Below, in pieces: positions 7,781 to 16,281 of a stretch of DNA of 64,000 bases; position 1 is the stretch's first letter; each line of letters opens with the position of its first letter. Location: assembly GCF_000701365.1 (NCBI RefSeq), contig NZ_JNIK01000011.1:1-64000 (forward strand). The letters are read 5' to 3'. Under the pieces are notes generated by a model. The model was not told where the DNA came from. It saw nothing but the letters and a program-made list of their open reading frames with translations, and searched no databases. The position numbers were made by a program, and so were the translations under genes. The DNA comes from Blastococcus sp. URHD0036. Lineage in GTDB: Bacteria > Actinomycetota > Actinomycetes > Mycobacteriales > Geodermatophilaceae.

Positions 7781-9084
7781 CCATCGCCACCGTGCTGGAC
7801 CGCGCCCGCGTGGCCGCGCGTCCCCTGCTGACCGGGTCGGTCGTCGGCGCGATGGGCCTGACCCTGAGCGTCGAGGGCGTCGGAGCCGCCGTCGGCGACC
7901 TCGTCGAGGTCAACCCCGGCGCCAAGGGGCTGCTCGCCGAGGTGGTCGCCGTCGGCCGCGACCGGCTGACCTGCATGCCGCTGGGCGAGCTGGGGGGCGT
8001 GCAGTCCGGCGCCCCGGTGCGCACCACCGGCATGCCGCTGCAGGTCCCGGTCGGGCCGGCGCTGCTGGGCCGGGTGCTCGACGGACTGGGCCGCCCGATC
8101 GACGGTGGCCCCTCCCTCGGCGCCGGCGTGCACTGGGTGGACCTCGCCAGCGAGACCCCGCACGCGCTGTCGCGGCGCCGGGTCGACGAGGCGCTGCCCG
8201 TCGGCGTCCGCGCACTGGACACCCTCGTCCCGGTCGGCAAGGGCCAGCGCCTGGGCATCTTCGCCGGCTCCGGGGTGGGCAAGTCGACGCTGCTGGCGCA
8301 GATCACCCGCGGCACCCAGGCCGACGTCCGGGTGATCGCCCTGATCGGCGAGCGTGGCCGCGAGGTGAAGGAGTTCCTCGAGGAGAACCTCGGCGAGGAG
8401 GGCCTGGCCCGCACCGTCGTCGTCGTCGCCACCTCCGACGAGCCGCCGCTGGTCCGCCTCAAGGCCGCGTTCGTCGCGACCCGGATCGCCGAGGGCTTCC
8501 GCGACCAGGGCCGCGACGTCCTGCTGCTCATGGACTCGATCACCCGTACCGCCATGGCCCAGCGCGAGGTCGGGCTCTCCGCCGGGGAGCCGCCCGCGAC
8601 CCGCGGCTACCCGCCGAGCGTCTTCGCGATGATGCCGAAGCTGCTGGAGAAGGCCGGGCCCGGCGCCGTCGGGTCCATCACCGGGCTCTACACGGTGCTG
8701 GTGGAGGGCGACGACCACAACGAGCCGATCGCCGACACCGCCCGGTCCATCCTCGACGGGCACGTCGTCCTGACCCGGAAGCTGGCCACCATCGGCCACT
8801 TCCCCGCCATCGACGTGCTGGAGTCGATCTCCCGTGTCGCCGGCGCCGTCGTGCCGGCGGCGCAGATGGCCGACGCGCGGGAGGCCCGCCGGCTGCTCGG
8901 CTCGCTCCGCGACGTCAAGGAGCTCATCGAGATCGGCGCCTACCAGGCCGGCAGCGACCCGCTGGTCGACCGCGCCCGGGCGCTGTCCCCCGCGCTGGAC
9001 GCCTTCCTGCGCCAGTCGATGGACGACACCACCAGCACCGCCGAGGCGTGGGACCGGCTGCACGGGATCGTGACCAGCGCCTGA
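7777..9084 (+). CDS. fliI: Flagellar export ATPase FliI
   Basis: FliI is the F1-beta-like hexameric ATPase that primes substrate export. The 435-residue product has an N-terminal beta-barrel, the Walker A GSGVGKST at about residues 164-171, the catalytic Glu region LIGERGREVKEF, Walker B (DVLLLMDSITRTAMAQREV) and the family segment GEPPATRGYPPSVFAMMPKLLE. It overlaps fliH by 4 bp and precedes fliJ by 13 bp. Confidence 0.97.
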   Translation: MTIATVLDRARVAARPLLTGSVVGAMGLTLSVEGVGAAVGDLVEVNPGAKGLLAEVVAVGRDRLTCMPLGELGGVQSGAPVRTTGMPLQVPVGPALLGRVLDGLGRPIDGGPSLGAGVHWVDLASETPHALSRRRVDEALPVGVRALDTLVPVGKGQRLGIFAGSGVGKSTLLAQITRGTQADVRVIALIGERGREVKEFLEENLGEEGLARTVVVVATSDEPPLVRLKAAFVATRIAEGFRDQGRDVLLLMDSITRTAMAQREVGLSAGEPPATRGYPPSVFAMMPKLLEKAGPGAVGSITGLYTVLVEGDDHNEPIADTARSILDGHVVLTRKLATIGHFPAIDVLESISRVAGAVVPAAQMADAREARRLLGSLRDVKELIEIGAYQAGSDPLVDRARALSPALDAFLRQSMDDTTSTAEAWDRLHGIVTSA

Positions 9085-9097
9085 TGGGCCGGGTCTG

Positions 9098-9568
9098 ATG
9101 GGCAAGCGGCAGGCCTTCCGGCTGGCGCCGGTGCTGCGCGTGCGGGAGGCGGCGGAGCAGGCCGCCTCCCGCGCCTACGCCGACGCGGAGACGGCGGCCG
9201 GCGACGCGGTCCGCCGCGCCGACCAGCTGGCCGGGGAACTGCACACCTGGGCGGTGACCGGATCGCACTCCCCGCAGACCTTCCTCGCCGCGATGGTCGC
9301 ATCGCAGGCCGCGGCTGCCGATGTCTCTGCTGCACGGTCCACGGCCCAGGCCTCGGCCGAGCACGCGGAGCTCCTGCGCACGCGGTGGACAGCCGCCGCG
9401 CAGGAGACCAAGGCGCTGGAGAAGCTGCGCGACCGGCACGAGCTGGCCCTGCGGCACGCCGAGGACGCCGCCGAGACCCGGGCCGTCGACGACCTGGTGA
9501 CCGGCCGGTACTCCGCCCGCGACACCGGACCGACCGCACACGGAGAGGAGGAGACGTGGAGGGACTGA
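9098..9568 (+). CDS. fliJ: Flagellar export protein FliJ
   Basis: FliJ is a small coiled-coil stalk that connects the FliI hexamer to the FlhA gate. The 156-residue protein begins with the typical basic [17 protein letters not shown] helix and is almost entirely predicted antiparallel coiled coil, rich in Ala, Glu and Arg. Its 3' end overlaps the start of the wall hydrolase gene by 13 bp. The call comes from position plus helical architecture, since FliJ sequence is weakly conserved. Confidence 0.85.
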   Translation: MGKRQAFRLAPVLRVREAAEQAASRAYADAETAAGDAVRRADQLAGELHTWAVTGSHSPQTFLAAMVASQAAAADVSAARSTAQASAEHAELLRTRWTAAAQETKALEKLRDRHELALRHAEDAAETRAVDDLVTGRYSARDTGPTAHGEEETWRD

Positions 9569-10527
9569 CCGCCGTCCAGGGACGCGTCGCAGAGATCCAG
9601 AACCGGATCCTGATGATGTCGGCCACCCGCGCCCCGTCGACCTCCGCCGCGTGGTCGAGCGCGGCCGCGGCCGCGGGACTCGGTGGCACGTCGGGCACCG
9701 GGACGAGCACCTCGCCCGGCGCCGGCGACGGTTCCGCCGGCGCGCAGGTCGTCGCGGCCGCCAGCAAGTACCTGGGCGTGCCGTACGCCTGGGGCGGCAC
9801 CGACCCCGCGTCGGGCCTGGACTGCTCCGGTCTCGTCCAGCGGGTCTACAAGGACCTGGGCATCGACCTGCCGCGGACCTCCTCCCAGCAGGCCACCTCC
9901 GGCCGTCCGGTCGCGAGCATGGCCGAGGCCCGCCCCGGGGACCTCGTCTTCTTCGACAACTCCTCCGCGCGGGCCGGCATCGACCACGTCGGCATCTACA
10001 TCGGCGACGGCAAGATGATCGCCGCGCCGCAGGAGGGCGACGTCGTCAAGGTGCAGTCCGTCGGGAACCCCACGCTGATCCGGCGCGTGCTGCCCGACTC
10101 CCCCGCCGCGGCGCCGACCGCCGCGGTCTCCTCCGGCGCCGGTCTCGCCGGGGTCCCCTACTCCGACCTGTTCGTCTCGGCCGGCGCGAAGCACGGCATC
10201 GACCCGTCGCTGCTCGCCGGGGTGGCGAAGGTCGAGTCCGGGTTCAACTCCGCGGCCGTCTCCGCGGCCGGCGCCACCGGGCTCATGCAGTTCATGCCGG
10301 CCACCGCGCGCGGCCTCGGCGTGAACCCGGCCGACCCGGCGTCGGCCATCGACGGAGCGGCCCGCTACCTACGCCAGCTCACCGACCAGTTCGGCTCGAC
10401 CAGCCTCGCGGTGGCCGCCTACAACGCCGGGCCGGGCGCGGTCTCGCGCTCCGGGGGCATCCCGCCGTACCCGGAGACCCAGTCGTACGTGTCCAAGGTC
10501 CTCAGCGCCGCGGAGGCGTACTCATGA
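9556..10527 (+). CDS. Two-domain wall hydrolase: NlpC/P60 endopeptidase + SLT lytic transglycosylase
   Basis: This is a predicted peptidoglycan hydrolase that would open the wall for the rod, the job done by FlgJ in proteobacteria. The 323-residue protein has a short N-terminal helical part. An NlpC/P60 domain at roughly residues 60-175 follows, with the catalytic Cys in [16 protein letters not shown] and a His in [12 protein letters not shown]. After a linker comes an SLT transglycosylase domain at about 210-315, with the catalytic Glu in KVESGFN followed by [13 protein letters not shown] and AYNAGPGAV. No classical signal peptide is visible, which suggests export through the flagellar apparatus (inference). 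Start GTG 9556 has a GGAGAGGAGG Shine-Dalgarno. It overlaps fliJ and fliK. Confidence 0.88.
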   Translation: MEGLTAVQGRVAEIQNRILMMSATRAPSTSAAWSSAAAAAGLGGTSGTGTSTSPGAGDGSAGAQVVAAASKYLGVPYAWGGTDPASGLDCSGLVQRVYKDLGIDLPRTSSQQATSGRPVASMAEARPGDLVFFDNSSARAGIDHVGIYIGDGKMIAAPQEGDVVKVQSVGNPTLIRRVLPDSPAAAPTAAVSSGAGLAGVPYSDLFVSAGAKHGIDPSLLAGVAKVESGFNSAAVSAAGATGLMQFMPATARGLGVNPADPASAIDGAARYLRQLTDQFGSTSLAVAAYNAGPGAVSRSGGIPPYPETQSYVSKVLSAAEAYS

Positions 10528-11816
10528 CAGCTCCCACCCTCACCCCGCTGCTGCCGATCGCGCCGGCGGCGACCCCGCCGGCATCGGCGGCCCGCCCGTC
10601 GCCCGGGTTCGCGAAGTCGCTCGACGACGCCCTCTCCGGCGACCCCGGCACCCCGGACGAGAAGCCGGCCACCGTGGCGGACGACGATCCCCCCGCCACC
10701 CCCGTGGCGACCGTCGAGGAGGAGCCGGCCCCCACCGACGAGACGCCGGACACCGCACCGGTCCTCGACGCGGCCGCCTGGGCCTTCGCCCTCGCGATGG
10801 CCGCCGGGGCGTCGGCTCCGGCCGCCCAGGCAGGCGCCTCCGCCACGCCGGCCGACGGTGGGACCGCCGTGACCGGCGCCGTGCCGGGTGCCGTCCCCGC
10901 CGTCGACCTCACCGCGGTGGCGCCGGCGGCCGGCGCCGCCCCGGAGGCCCTCCCGGCACCCGTCTCCGCCGTCACCCCCCGAGCGGGCGAGGCGCCGGCG
11001 GCTCCTCCCGCCGCAGCGCTGCCCACCCCCGCAGCAGCCCCCGCGCCGACCGTCCCCGCGACGACCGCGGCCACACCCGCCGTGCAGATCGTGCAGGCCG
11101 CGGTGCTCCCGCCGGGGGTCGTGGTCGTCGCCGCACCGACCGCCGAGGAGCCCGCGACCGCGACGCCGGCCGCCGGCGGGTCCTCCGCGCCGGCGGTCGC
11201 CGGCCCGACCGACCTGCCGGTGACCGCTCCCGCCGCTCCCGGCCAGGAGCAGCCGGGTGCCGACGCCCAGGGCGGCGAGCGCCCCGCCGGCACCCTCGGC
11301 CCGCTCGCCGCTCCGCCGGCGCCCGCGCCGGCCGGCACCGTCGCGGCCCCGACCGCTCCCGCTGCCCCGGCACCGCCACCGGCCCCGGTCGCCACCCAGG
11401 TCGCCCCGGTGGTGGCGCAGCTCGCCAGCGGCGCGGACGGCACCCACACGATGACCCTGGTGCTGCGTCCCGAGACCCTCGGCAGCGTCGAGGTCCGCGT
11501 GACGGTGTCGCACGGCAGCGTGGACCTCACGCTCCGGCACGCCTCCGAGGCCGGCCGCGCCGCGCTCCTCGACGCGCTGCCCGACCTCCGCCGCGACCTG
11601 GAGGCCTCGGGGCTGACCTGCTCGAAGCTCGACGTCAGCCGGGACAGCGGCACCGGCTGGACGTCGTCCCAGCAGCAGCAGGCCGAGCAGCAGCGGGCCG
11701 CCCGGGAGGCCGGAGAAGGTCGCGGCCGCCCGTGGCTGCGCGGCGCCGACCCCGACGGCGGCCGCCCGGCACCCGTCGCCCACACCCCGTCGTCCGGACT
11801 CGACGTCCGGGTCTGA
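10524..11816 (+). CDS. fliK: Flagellar hook-length control protein FliK
   Basis: FliK measures hook length and triggers the FlhB switch from hook to filament export. The 430-residue protein is mostly low-complexity Ala/Pro/Thr (about residues 1-295), as expected for the ruler. The C-terminal Flg_hook domain is recognisable ([19 protein letters not shown]...[32 protein letters not shown]). A Gln-rich tail follows. Its start overlaps the hydrolase gene by 4 bp, and flgD follows 15 bp downstream. Confidence 0.9.
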   Translation: MTAPTLTPLLPIAPAATPPASAARPSPGFAKSLDDALSGDPGTPDEKPATVADDDPPATPVATVEEEPAPTDETPDTAPVLDAAAWAFALAMAAGASAPAAQAGASATPADGGTAVTGAVPGAVPAVDLTAVAPAAGAAPEALPAPVSAVTPRAGEAPAAPPAAALPTPAAAPAPTVPATTAATPAVQIVQAAVLPPGVVVVAAPTAEEPATATPAAGGSSAPAVAGPTDLPVTAPAAPGQEQPGADAQGGERPAGTLGPLAAPPAPAPAGTVAAPTAPAAPAPPPAPVATQVAPVVAQLASGADGTHTMTLVLRPETLGSVEVRVTVSHGSVDLTLRHASEAGRAALLDALPDLRRDLEASGLTCSKLDVSRDSGTGWTSSQQQQAEQQRAAREAGEGRGRPWLRGADPDGGRPAPVAHTPSSGLDVRV

Positions 11817-11831
11817 GAGAGGAGACCCCCG

Positions 11832-12254
11832 ATGACCGATCCGATCAGCGGCGTGGGCGCCACCTACGCCACGTCCGGCGCCTCGAGCACGGTGGACCGC
11901 ACCGACCAGAACAGCAAGGACATGTTCCTCAAGCTGCTCGTCGCCCAGATGCGCTACCAGGACCCCAGCAACCCGGCGAGCACCACCGAGTTCATGTCGC
12001 AGACCGCGACGTTCACCCAGGTGGAGAAGCTCGAGGAGCTGGCGACCCAGAACGCGTCGCTCGTGACGCTGCAGAAGTCGCTGTCGGCCGGTGCGCTGGT
12101 CGGCCACACCGTCAGCTGGACCGACGAGAACGGCGCCACGCAGACCGGCACCGTCAGCTCGGTCCGCTTCGGGGACGACGAGCCGACCGCCGTCGTCGGC
12201 GGCAAGGACGTGCCCTTCGGGCGCCTCTCCGCCATCTCCGTCCCGAACGACTGA
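11832..12254 (+). CDS. flgD: Flagellar hook assembly scaffold FlgD
   Basis: FlgD is the hook cap on which FlgE subunits assemble. The 140-residue protein carries the FlgD N-terminal signature (DMFLKLLVAQMRYQDPSNPA, then EFMSQTATFTQVEKLEEL) and one small beta domain with the GHTVSW...GTVSSVRF repeat. It is a short FlgD, as in many Gram-positives. It has a GAGAGGAG ribosome-binding site and precedes flgE by 48 bp. Confidence 0.95.
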   Translation: MTDPISGVGATYATSGASSTVDRTDQNSKDMFLKLLVAQMRYQDPSNPASTTEFMSQTATFTQVEKLEELATQNASLVTLQKSLSAGALVGHTVSWTDENGATQTGTVSSVRFGDDEPTAVVGGKDVPFGRLSAISVPND

Positions 12255-12302
12255 GCCAGGCCACCACCTCTCTCCCCACCCGCCACCGAAGGGACCCCTC
12301 TC

Positions 12303-13538
12303 GTGCTGCGCTCCATGTACTCGGCCATCGCCGGCCTCAAGGCCCACCAGGTCAAGCTCGACGTCACCGGCAACAACATCGCGAACGTGAACACGGTCGG
12401 CTTCAAGAGCAGCCAGGCCACGTTCGAGGACACGCTCTCGCAGGTCATGCGCAACGGGTCGGCACCGACCGACACCGCCGGCGGTACGAACCCCGCCCAG
12501 GTCGGTCTCGGCGTCAAGGTCGCCGGGATCACGACCAACTTCGCGCAGGGCACCCAGCAGACCACCGGCCGCGCCACCGACTTCATGATCAGCGGTGACG
12601 GCTTCTTCGTGACCAAGACCGGCAACGAGCAGCTGTACACCCGCGCCGGGTCCTTCGACTACGACGCCTCCGGCAAGATCGTCACGCCCGACGGCGCGGT
12701 GCTGCAGGGCTGGATGGCCGGTCCCGACGGGGTCGACACCAACGGCGCGATCGGCGACCTCAAGGTGCCGTTCGGGCAGAACATGCCGCCCACGGCGACG
12801 ACGAAGGGCGCGATCGTGGGCAACCTGTCGACCTCGGCCGTCGTCGCGGTCACCGGCCCCCCCGCCGTGCCCGCCACGCAGCTGCAGACGCAGGTCACCT
12901 CCTACGACTCGCTCGGCACCGCCCACCAGATCACGCTGAAGTTCACCAAGACGGACGTGAACACGTGGGAGGTGCAGGCGAGCGAGAACGGGACCGACAT
13001 CGGTTCGGCCGCCGACCTCACCTTCGACCCGTCGACCGGCCTGCCCGACAGCGGCGCCGACTTCGAGATCGGCGTGTCGGGGGACAACTGGCCCGGCACC
13101 ATCGCCCTCGACCTCAGCGGCATGACCGAGTACGGCGGCAAGTCCGCGCTGGCGCCGCTGGACATCGACGGCAACGCCATGGGCACGCTCCAGTCCATCG
13201 CCCTCAGCGGCGACGGCACGATCATGGGCGTCTACTCCAACAACCTGCGCGAGCCGATCGGCAAGCTCGCCATGGCCTCGTTCGCCAACCCCTCCGGCCT
13301 GGCCAAGGCCGGCAACACGTCCTACCGCGTGGGCGACAACTCCGGCCAGCCCGCCATCGGCGAGGCCAACGCCGGCGGTCGCGGTTCGCTCGTGGCCGGC
13401 GCGCTGGAGATGTCCAACGTCGACCTCGCCGAGGAGTTCACCGGGCTGATCGTCGCCCAGCGTGGGTTCCAGGCCAACAGCCGCGTGATCACCAGCTCCG
13501 ACGAGGTCCTGCAGGACCTCGTCAACCTCAAGCGCTGA
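12303..13538 (+). CDS. flgE: Flagellar hook protein FlgE
   Basis: FlgE forms the universal joint between rod and filament. The 411-residue protein starts at GTG 12303 and has the N-terminal rod/hook motif (KLDVTGNNIANVNTVGFKSS), central beta domains, and the C-terminal helix (LAEEFTGLIVAQRGFQANSRVI...DEVLQDLVNLKR). The segment GDGFFVTKTGNEQLYTRAGSF is characteristic of the FlgE/FlgF/FlgG family. No separate flgF or flgG lies in the window. Paired hairpins follow the gene. Confidence 0.96.
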   Translation: MLRSMYSAIAGLKAHQVKLDVTGNNIANVNTVGFKSSQATFEDTLSQVMRNGSAPTDTAGGTNPAQVGLGVKVAGITTNFAQGTQQTTGRATDFMISGDGFFVTKTGNEQLYTRAGSFDYDASGKIVTPDGAVLQGWMAGPDGVDTNGAIGDLKVPFGQNMPPTATTKGAIVGNLSTSAVVAVTGPPAVPATQLQTQVTSYDSLGTAHQITLKFTKTDVNTWEVQASENGTDIGSAADLTFDPSTGLPDSGADFEIGVSGDNWPGTIALDLSGMTEYGGKSALAPLDIDGNAMGTLQSIALSGDGTIMGVYSNNLREPIGKLAMASFANPSGLAKAGNTSYRVGDNSGQPAIGEANAGGRGSLVAGALEMSNVDLAEEFTGLIVAQRGFQANSRVITSSDEVLQDLVNLKR

Positions 13539-13541
13539 GTT

Positions 13542-13619
13542 CCCGCGCGCCGCCCGCCCACCCGACGGTGGGCCGGGCGGCGCGCGGGCCGCCACTCCCC
13601 CGCAGGGGTGAGGCGGCCG
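13542..13619 (+). terminator. Two consecutive hairpins after flgE
   Basis: The first stem-loop (13542-13587) has long, nearly perfect GC-rich arms (CCCGCGCGCCGCCCG pairs with CGGGCGGCGCGCGGG). The second (about 13587-13619) pairs GGCCGCC...CCCC with GGGG...GGCGGCC around a CGCA loop. They end the flgB-to-flgE block and insulate the promoter that follows. Confidence 0.75.
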
Positions 13620-13632
13620 ACCGGTGTTCGGC

Positions 13633-13660
13633 TCAAGAGCCTCCTGGCCAGGGCCGATAT
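13633..13660 (+). promoter_or_regulatory. Sigma-28-like promoter for flbD-motA-motB-fliL
   Basis: TCAA, a 16-bp spacer, then GCCGATAT. The -10 element is identical to the Bacillus sigma-D consensus GCCGATAT, and spacing is within the known 14-16 bp. It lies in non-coding DNA between the terminator pair and GTG 13727 of flbD, and is the best of the three such sites in this locus. Confidence 0.65.
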
Positions 13661-13726
13661 CTCCTACAGCCGCGCGGACGCGCCGTACCGGCTGCTTCCC
13701 CTTCGATCGAGCAAGAGGTCAGACCC

Positions 13727-14008
13727 GTGATCCGAGTGACGCGCCTGAACGGGGAGCAGTTCGCCCTCAACCCCGACCTGATCGAGCGGGTCGAGGGCCA
13801 CCCCGACACCGTCGTGTTCCTGGTCGACGGCACCCGGTACATCGTCCGCGAGGACGTCGACCAGGTGCTCACCGAGATCCGGGAGTACCGGGCGAGCATC
13901 CTCGCCACCGCCTACGAGATGGACCGGGGCACCTACCGCTCGGTCCTCGCCGAGCAGGAGTCCACCGACTCGTCCGTGGTGCCCTTCCCGATCCGAGAGG
14001 AGCGCTGA
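13727..14008 (+). CDS. flbD: FlbD-family small flagellar protein
   Basis: This is a 93-residue protein of the small Gram-positive FlbD/YlzI-like family, not the Caulobacter sigma-54 activator of the same name. The N-terminus IRVTRLNGEQFALNPDLIERVEGHPDTVV and the GTRYIVRE segment are diagnostic. It encodes a small beta-rich unit of unknown biochemistry, always found beside flgE and motA. The C-terminal ~35 residues are polar and variable. Start GTG 13727 is preceded by AAGAGG. It ends 3 bp before motA. Confidence 0.9.
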   Translation: MIRVTRLNGEQFALNPDLIERVEGHPDTVVFLVDGTRYIVREDVDQVLTEIREYRASILATAYEMDRGTYRSVLAEQESTDSSVVPFPIREER

Positions 14009-14011
14009 CCC

Positions 14012-14782
14012 GTGGATCCCGCCACCCTGATCGGGTTCGGTGTCTCCGTCGTCGCCCTGTTCGTCTTCATGACGATGGAGGGCGTCTCGCCGTCGGCACT
14101 GATGTTCCTCCCGGCGATCGTCCTGGTCATCGTCGCGACCTTCGGAGCGGCGGCGGCCAGCCAGACGATGGACGACCTGAAGAAGCTGCCCACCTGGTTC
14201 AAGATGGCCGTCATGCCGGCGAAGGTGCCGCCGGCCACCGACCAGATCCAGACCCTGGTCAGCCTCGCCGAGAAGGCCCGCAAGGAGGGCCTGCTCGCGC
14301 TCGAGGCCCAGGTCAAGCAGATCGAGAACCCCTTCCTCAAGCGCGGCCTCCAGATGGGCATCGACGGCACCGACCCCGAGCAGCTGCGCGACGTCCTGGA
14401 GGCCGAGATCGCGGCCAAGAAGGCCGAGGACAAGGTCGCGGCCAAGTTCATGAACGCCATGGGCGGCTACGCGCCGACCATCGGCATCCTGGGCTGCATC
14501 GTCGGCCTGATGAACGTCATGGGGAACCTGAACAACCCGGAGACGCTGGGCCCGATGGTGTCCGCGGCGTTCATCGCCACGCTGTGGGGCGTCATGGCCG
14601 CCAACTTCTGGTTCCTGCCGATGGGCGCCAAGATCATCCGGGTCAGCGAGCTGGAGGCCGCGCAGATGGAGATGCTGGTCGAGGGCATCGCCGAGATCCA
14701 GGCCGGGACGAGCCCGCGCGCCGTCCGGCTCAAGCTCACCTCGCTCATCCCGCCCAGTGAGGCCGCCAAGGAAGCCGCGTGA
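14012..14782 (+). CDS. motA: Flagellar motor stator protein MotA
   Basis: MotA and MotB form the proton-conducting stator that turns the rotor. The 256-residue protein has four membrane segments: two near the N-terminus (residues ~5-22 and ~27-50) and two in the second half (about 148-170 and 183-205). The cytoplasmic loop between them carries the charged helices expected to contact FliG. The segments AMGGYAPTIGILGCIVGLM and ATLWGVMAANFWFLP are typical of the ExbB/MotA fold. It overlaps motB by 4 bp. Confidence 0.96.
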   Translation: MDPATLIGFGVSVVALFVFMTMEGVSPSALMFLPAIVLVIVATFGAAAASQTMDDLKKLPTWFKMAVMPAKVPPATDQIQTLVSLAEKARKEGLLALEAQVKQIENPFLKRGLQMGIDGTDPEQLRDVLEAEIAAKKAEDKVAAKFMNAMGGYAPTIGILGCIVGLMNVMGNLNNPETLGPMVSAAFIATLWGVMAANFWFLPMGAKIIRVSELEAAQMEMLVEGIAEIQAGTSPRAVRLKLTSLIPPSEAAKEAA

Positions 14783-15702
14783 GCGGCAGCCACGGGGGGC
14801 GTCGCAAGAAGCACCCCGAACACGAGGAGCACGAGAACCACGAACGGTGGCTCGTCTCGGCCTTCGACATGATGACGCTGCTGTTCGTGCTGTTCGTGGT
14901 CCTCTTCGCGATGAGCAAGGTCGACGAGGAGAAGTTCGCCGCCCTGGCCAGGGGCATGGCCGAGGCCTTCGGTGCGCCGGTCCAGGCCATCACCGGTCCC
15001 GGCACCAGCGAGGACGCCTCGATCCTCCCTGCCCTCGACGCCGCGGTCGACGTGCAGATCCCCCCGGCCCCGTCCGCGGAGGACTCCGTGGACACCGCGG
15101 CCGCCGCCGAGGCGACCGCGGTGGCCGCCGAGGCCCAGGCCCAGTACGACGCGCTCGACGGGGTCCGCGAGCAGATCGACACGGCGCTGACCGCCGCCGG
15201 CTACGCCGGCGCGGCCCGCTACGAGATCGACGAGCGCGGCCTCGTGGTGCACATCGTGTCCGACCCGGTGCTGTTCGACGCCGAGAGCGCCACCCTGCTC
15301 ACCCAGGGCCGGGCCATCCTCGACGCGGTCGCCCCGGCCCTGGCCGCACTGCCCAACCAGCTCGACGTCGAGGGGCACGCCAACCACCTCCCGGTGACCC
15401 CCGGCGGTCCGTGGCCGTCCAACTGGGAGCTGTCGGCCAGCCGCGCCTCGACCGTCGTCCGCTACCTCGCCGGTGACGGCGTCCCGGAGGTCCGCATGGC
15501 CGCCACCGGCTACTCCTCCACCCGGCCGATGGTGCCGCAGACCGACCCCGGCGCGATCACGCTCAACCGCCGGGTCGACATCGTCGTCCTCTCCACCGCC
15601 TCCGCCGAGGCCAACGAACTGCTGCCCGGCCTCGAGGCCGGAACCGCAGCGAGCCCCACCACCCCAGCACCGACCACCGCCACCGAAGGGGGCCACCCGT
15701 GA
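14779..15702 (+). CDS. motB: Flagellar motor stator protein MotB
   Basis: MotB anchors the stator to peptidoglycan and supplies the proton-binding Asp. The 307-residue protein has a basic N-terminus, then one transmembrane helix in WLVSAFDMMTLLFVLFVVLF, whose Asp is the expected proton carrier. A plug/linker region and an OmpA-like peptidoglycan-binding domain follow (LDVEGHANHLPV...WELSASRASTVVRYL...NRRVDIVVL). The C-terminal ~30 residues are Thr/Pro-rich. Proton rather than sodium use cannot be settled from sequence alone. It overlaps motA and fliL by 4 bp each. Confidence 0.96.
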   Translation: MSGSHGGRRKKHPEHEEHENHERWLVSAFDMMTLLFVLFVVLFAMSKVDEEKFAALARGMAEAFGAPVQAITGPGTSEDASILPALDAAVDVQIPPAPSAEDSVDTAAAAEATAVAAEAQAQYDALDGVREQIDTALTAAGYAGAARYEIDERGLVVHIVSDPVLFDAESATLLTQGRAILDAVAPALAALPNQLDVEGHANHLPVTPGGPWPSNWELSASRASTVVRYLAGDGVPEVRMAATGYSSTRPMVPQTDPGAITLNRRVDIVVLSTASAEANELLPGLEAGTAASPTTPAPTTATEGGHP

Positions 15703-16163
15703 GCAAGACGAAGACCGACGACGCCGAGGCGCCCGAGGAGGCGAAGGGCGGCAAGAAGAAGCTGCTCATCATCGCGCTGGTGGCCCTCGTCGGCCTGGGC
15801 GCCGGCGCCTACTTCATGTTCTTCGCCGGCGGCGGCGAGCACGAGCCGGTCGCCGGCGAGGTGCTCCCGCTGGAGTCCATCGCGGTGAACCTGGCCGGCG
15901 GCGGCTACCTCAAGGTGGGCATCGCCCTCCAGCTGACCGAGGACGCCGCCAGCGGTGGCCACGGCGGTGCCGCGGTCGACGGGTCCAAGGCCCTCGACCT
16001 GGTCATCTCCACGTTCTCGCAGGCCCAGCCGGCCGACGTGACCGGCGCCCGCGACGCCCTCAAGGAGTCGCTGCGCCATCAGATCGTCGAGGCCTACGCC
16101 GACCACGAGGCGGGGACCGAGATGGTCATGGACATCTACTTCACGGAGTACGTGACCCAGTAG
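15699..16163 (+). CDS. fliL: Flagellar basal body-associated protein FliL
   Basis: FliL surrounds and stabilises the stator. The 154-residue protein has a charged cytoplasmic N-terminus, one transmembrane helix (KKLLIIALVALVGLGAGAYFM), and a stomatin-like periplasmic domain with the conserved LESIAVNLAGGGYLKVGIALQL strand and the C-terminal DIYFTEYVTQ. It follows motB with a 4-bp overlap and is followed by a perfect hairpin. Confidence 0.94.
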   Translation: MSKTKTDDAEAPEEAKGGKKKLLIIALVALVGLGAGAYFMFFAGGGEHEPVAGEVLPLESIAVNLAGGGYLKVGIALQLTEDAASGGHGGAAVDGSKALDLVISTFSQAQPADVTGARDALKESLRHQIVEAYADHEAGTEMVMDIYFTEYVTQ

Positions 16164-16219
16164 CTCCCCCGGCACCGCACCACGGACACCACGGCTCCCG
16201 TCCGTCACGTCCTCCCCGG

Positions 16220-16250
16220 CTGACCGGCGGCGTCCCGCGCCGCCGGTCAG
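16220..16250 (+). terminator. Hairpin between fliL and fliM
   Basis: There is a perfect 13-bp stem (16220-16232 with 16238-16250) and a 5-nt loop in the 118-bp gap after fliL. It separates the stator block from the switch/export block. Confidence 0.75.
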
Positions 16251-16274
16251 TTCCGGACCGGGGCCCGCCGATGA
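16247..16274 (+). promoter_or_regulatory. Sigma-28-like promoter candidate for fliM operon
   Basis: TCAG, a 16-bp spacer, then GCCGATGA, just upstream of GTG 16282. It shares exact spacing and core with the flgB and flbD sites. If active, transcription would start within a few bases of the fliM start codon and would cut into the GGGAGG ribosome-binding site, so it may instead be a chance match. Confidence 0.35.
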
Positions 16275-16281
16275 GGGAGGG

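Noticed and set aside
9317-9324. GCCGATGT inside fliJ as a sigma-28 -10 element
   Set aside because: The -35 position 16 bp upstream reads TCGC and the site is in coding DNA of an overlapping gene chain.
10419-13595. Very long open frame on the minus strand opposite fliK, flgD and flgE
   Set aside because: Arg/Gly/His/Val-rich translation without family features; it is a GC-skew shadow of well-supported genes.
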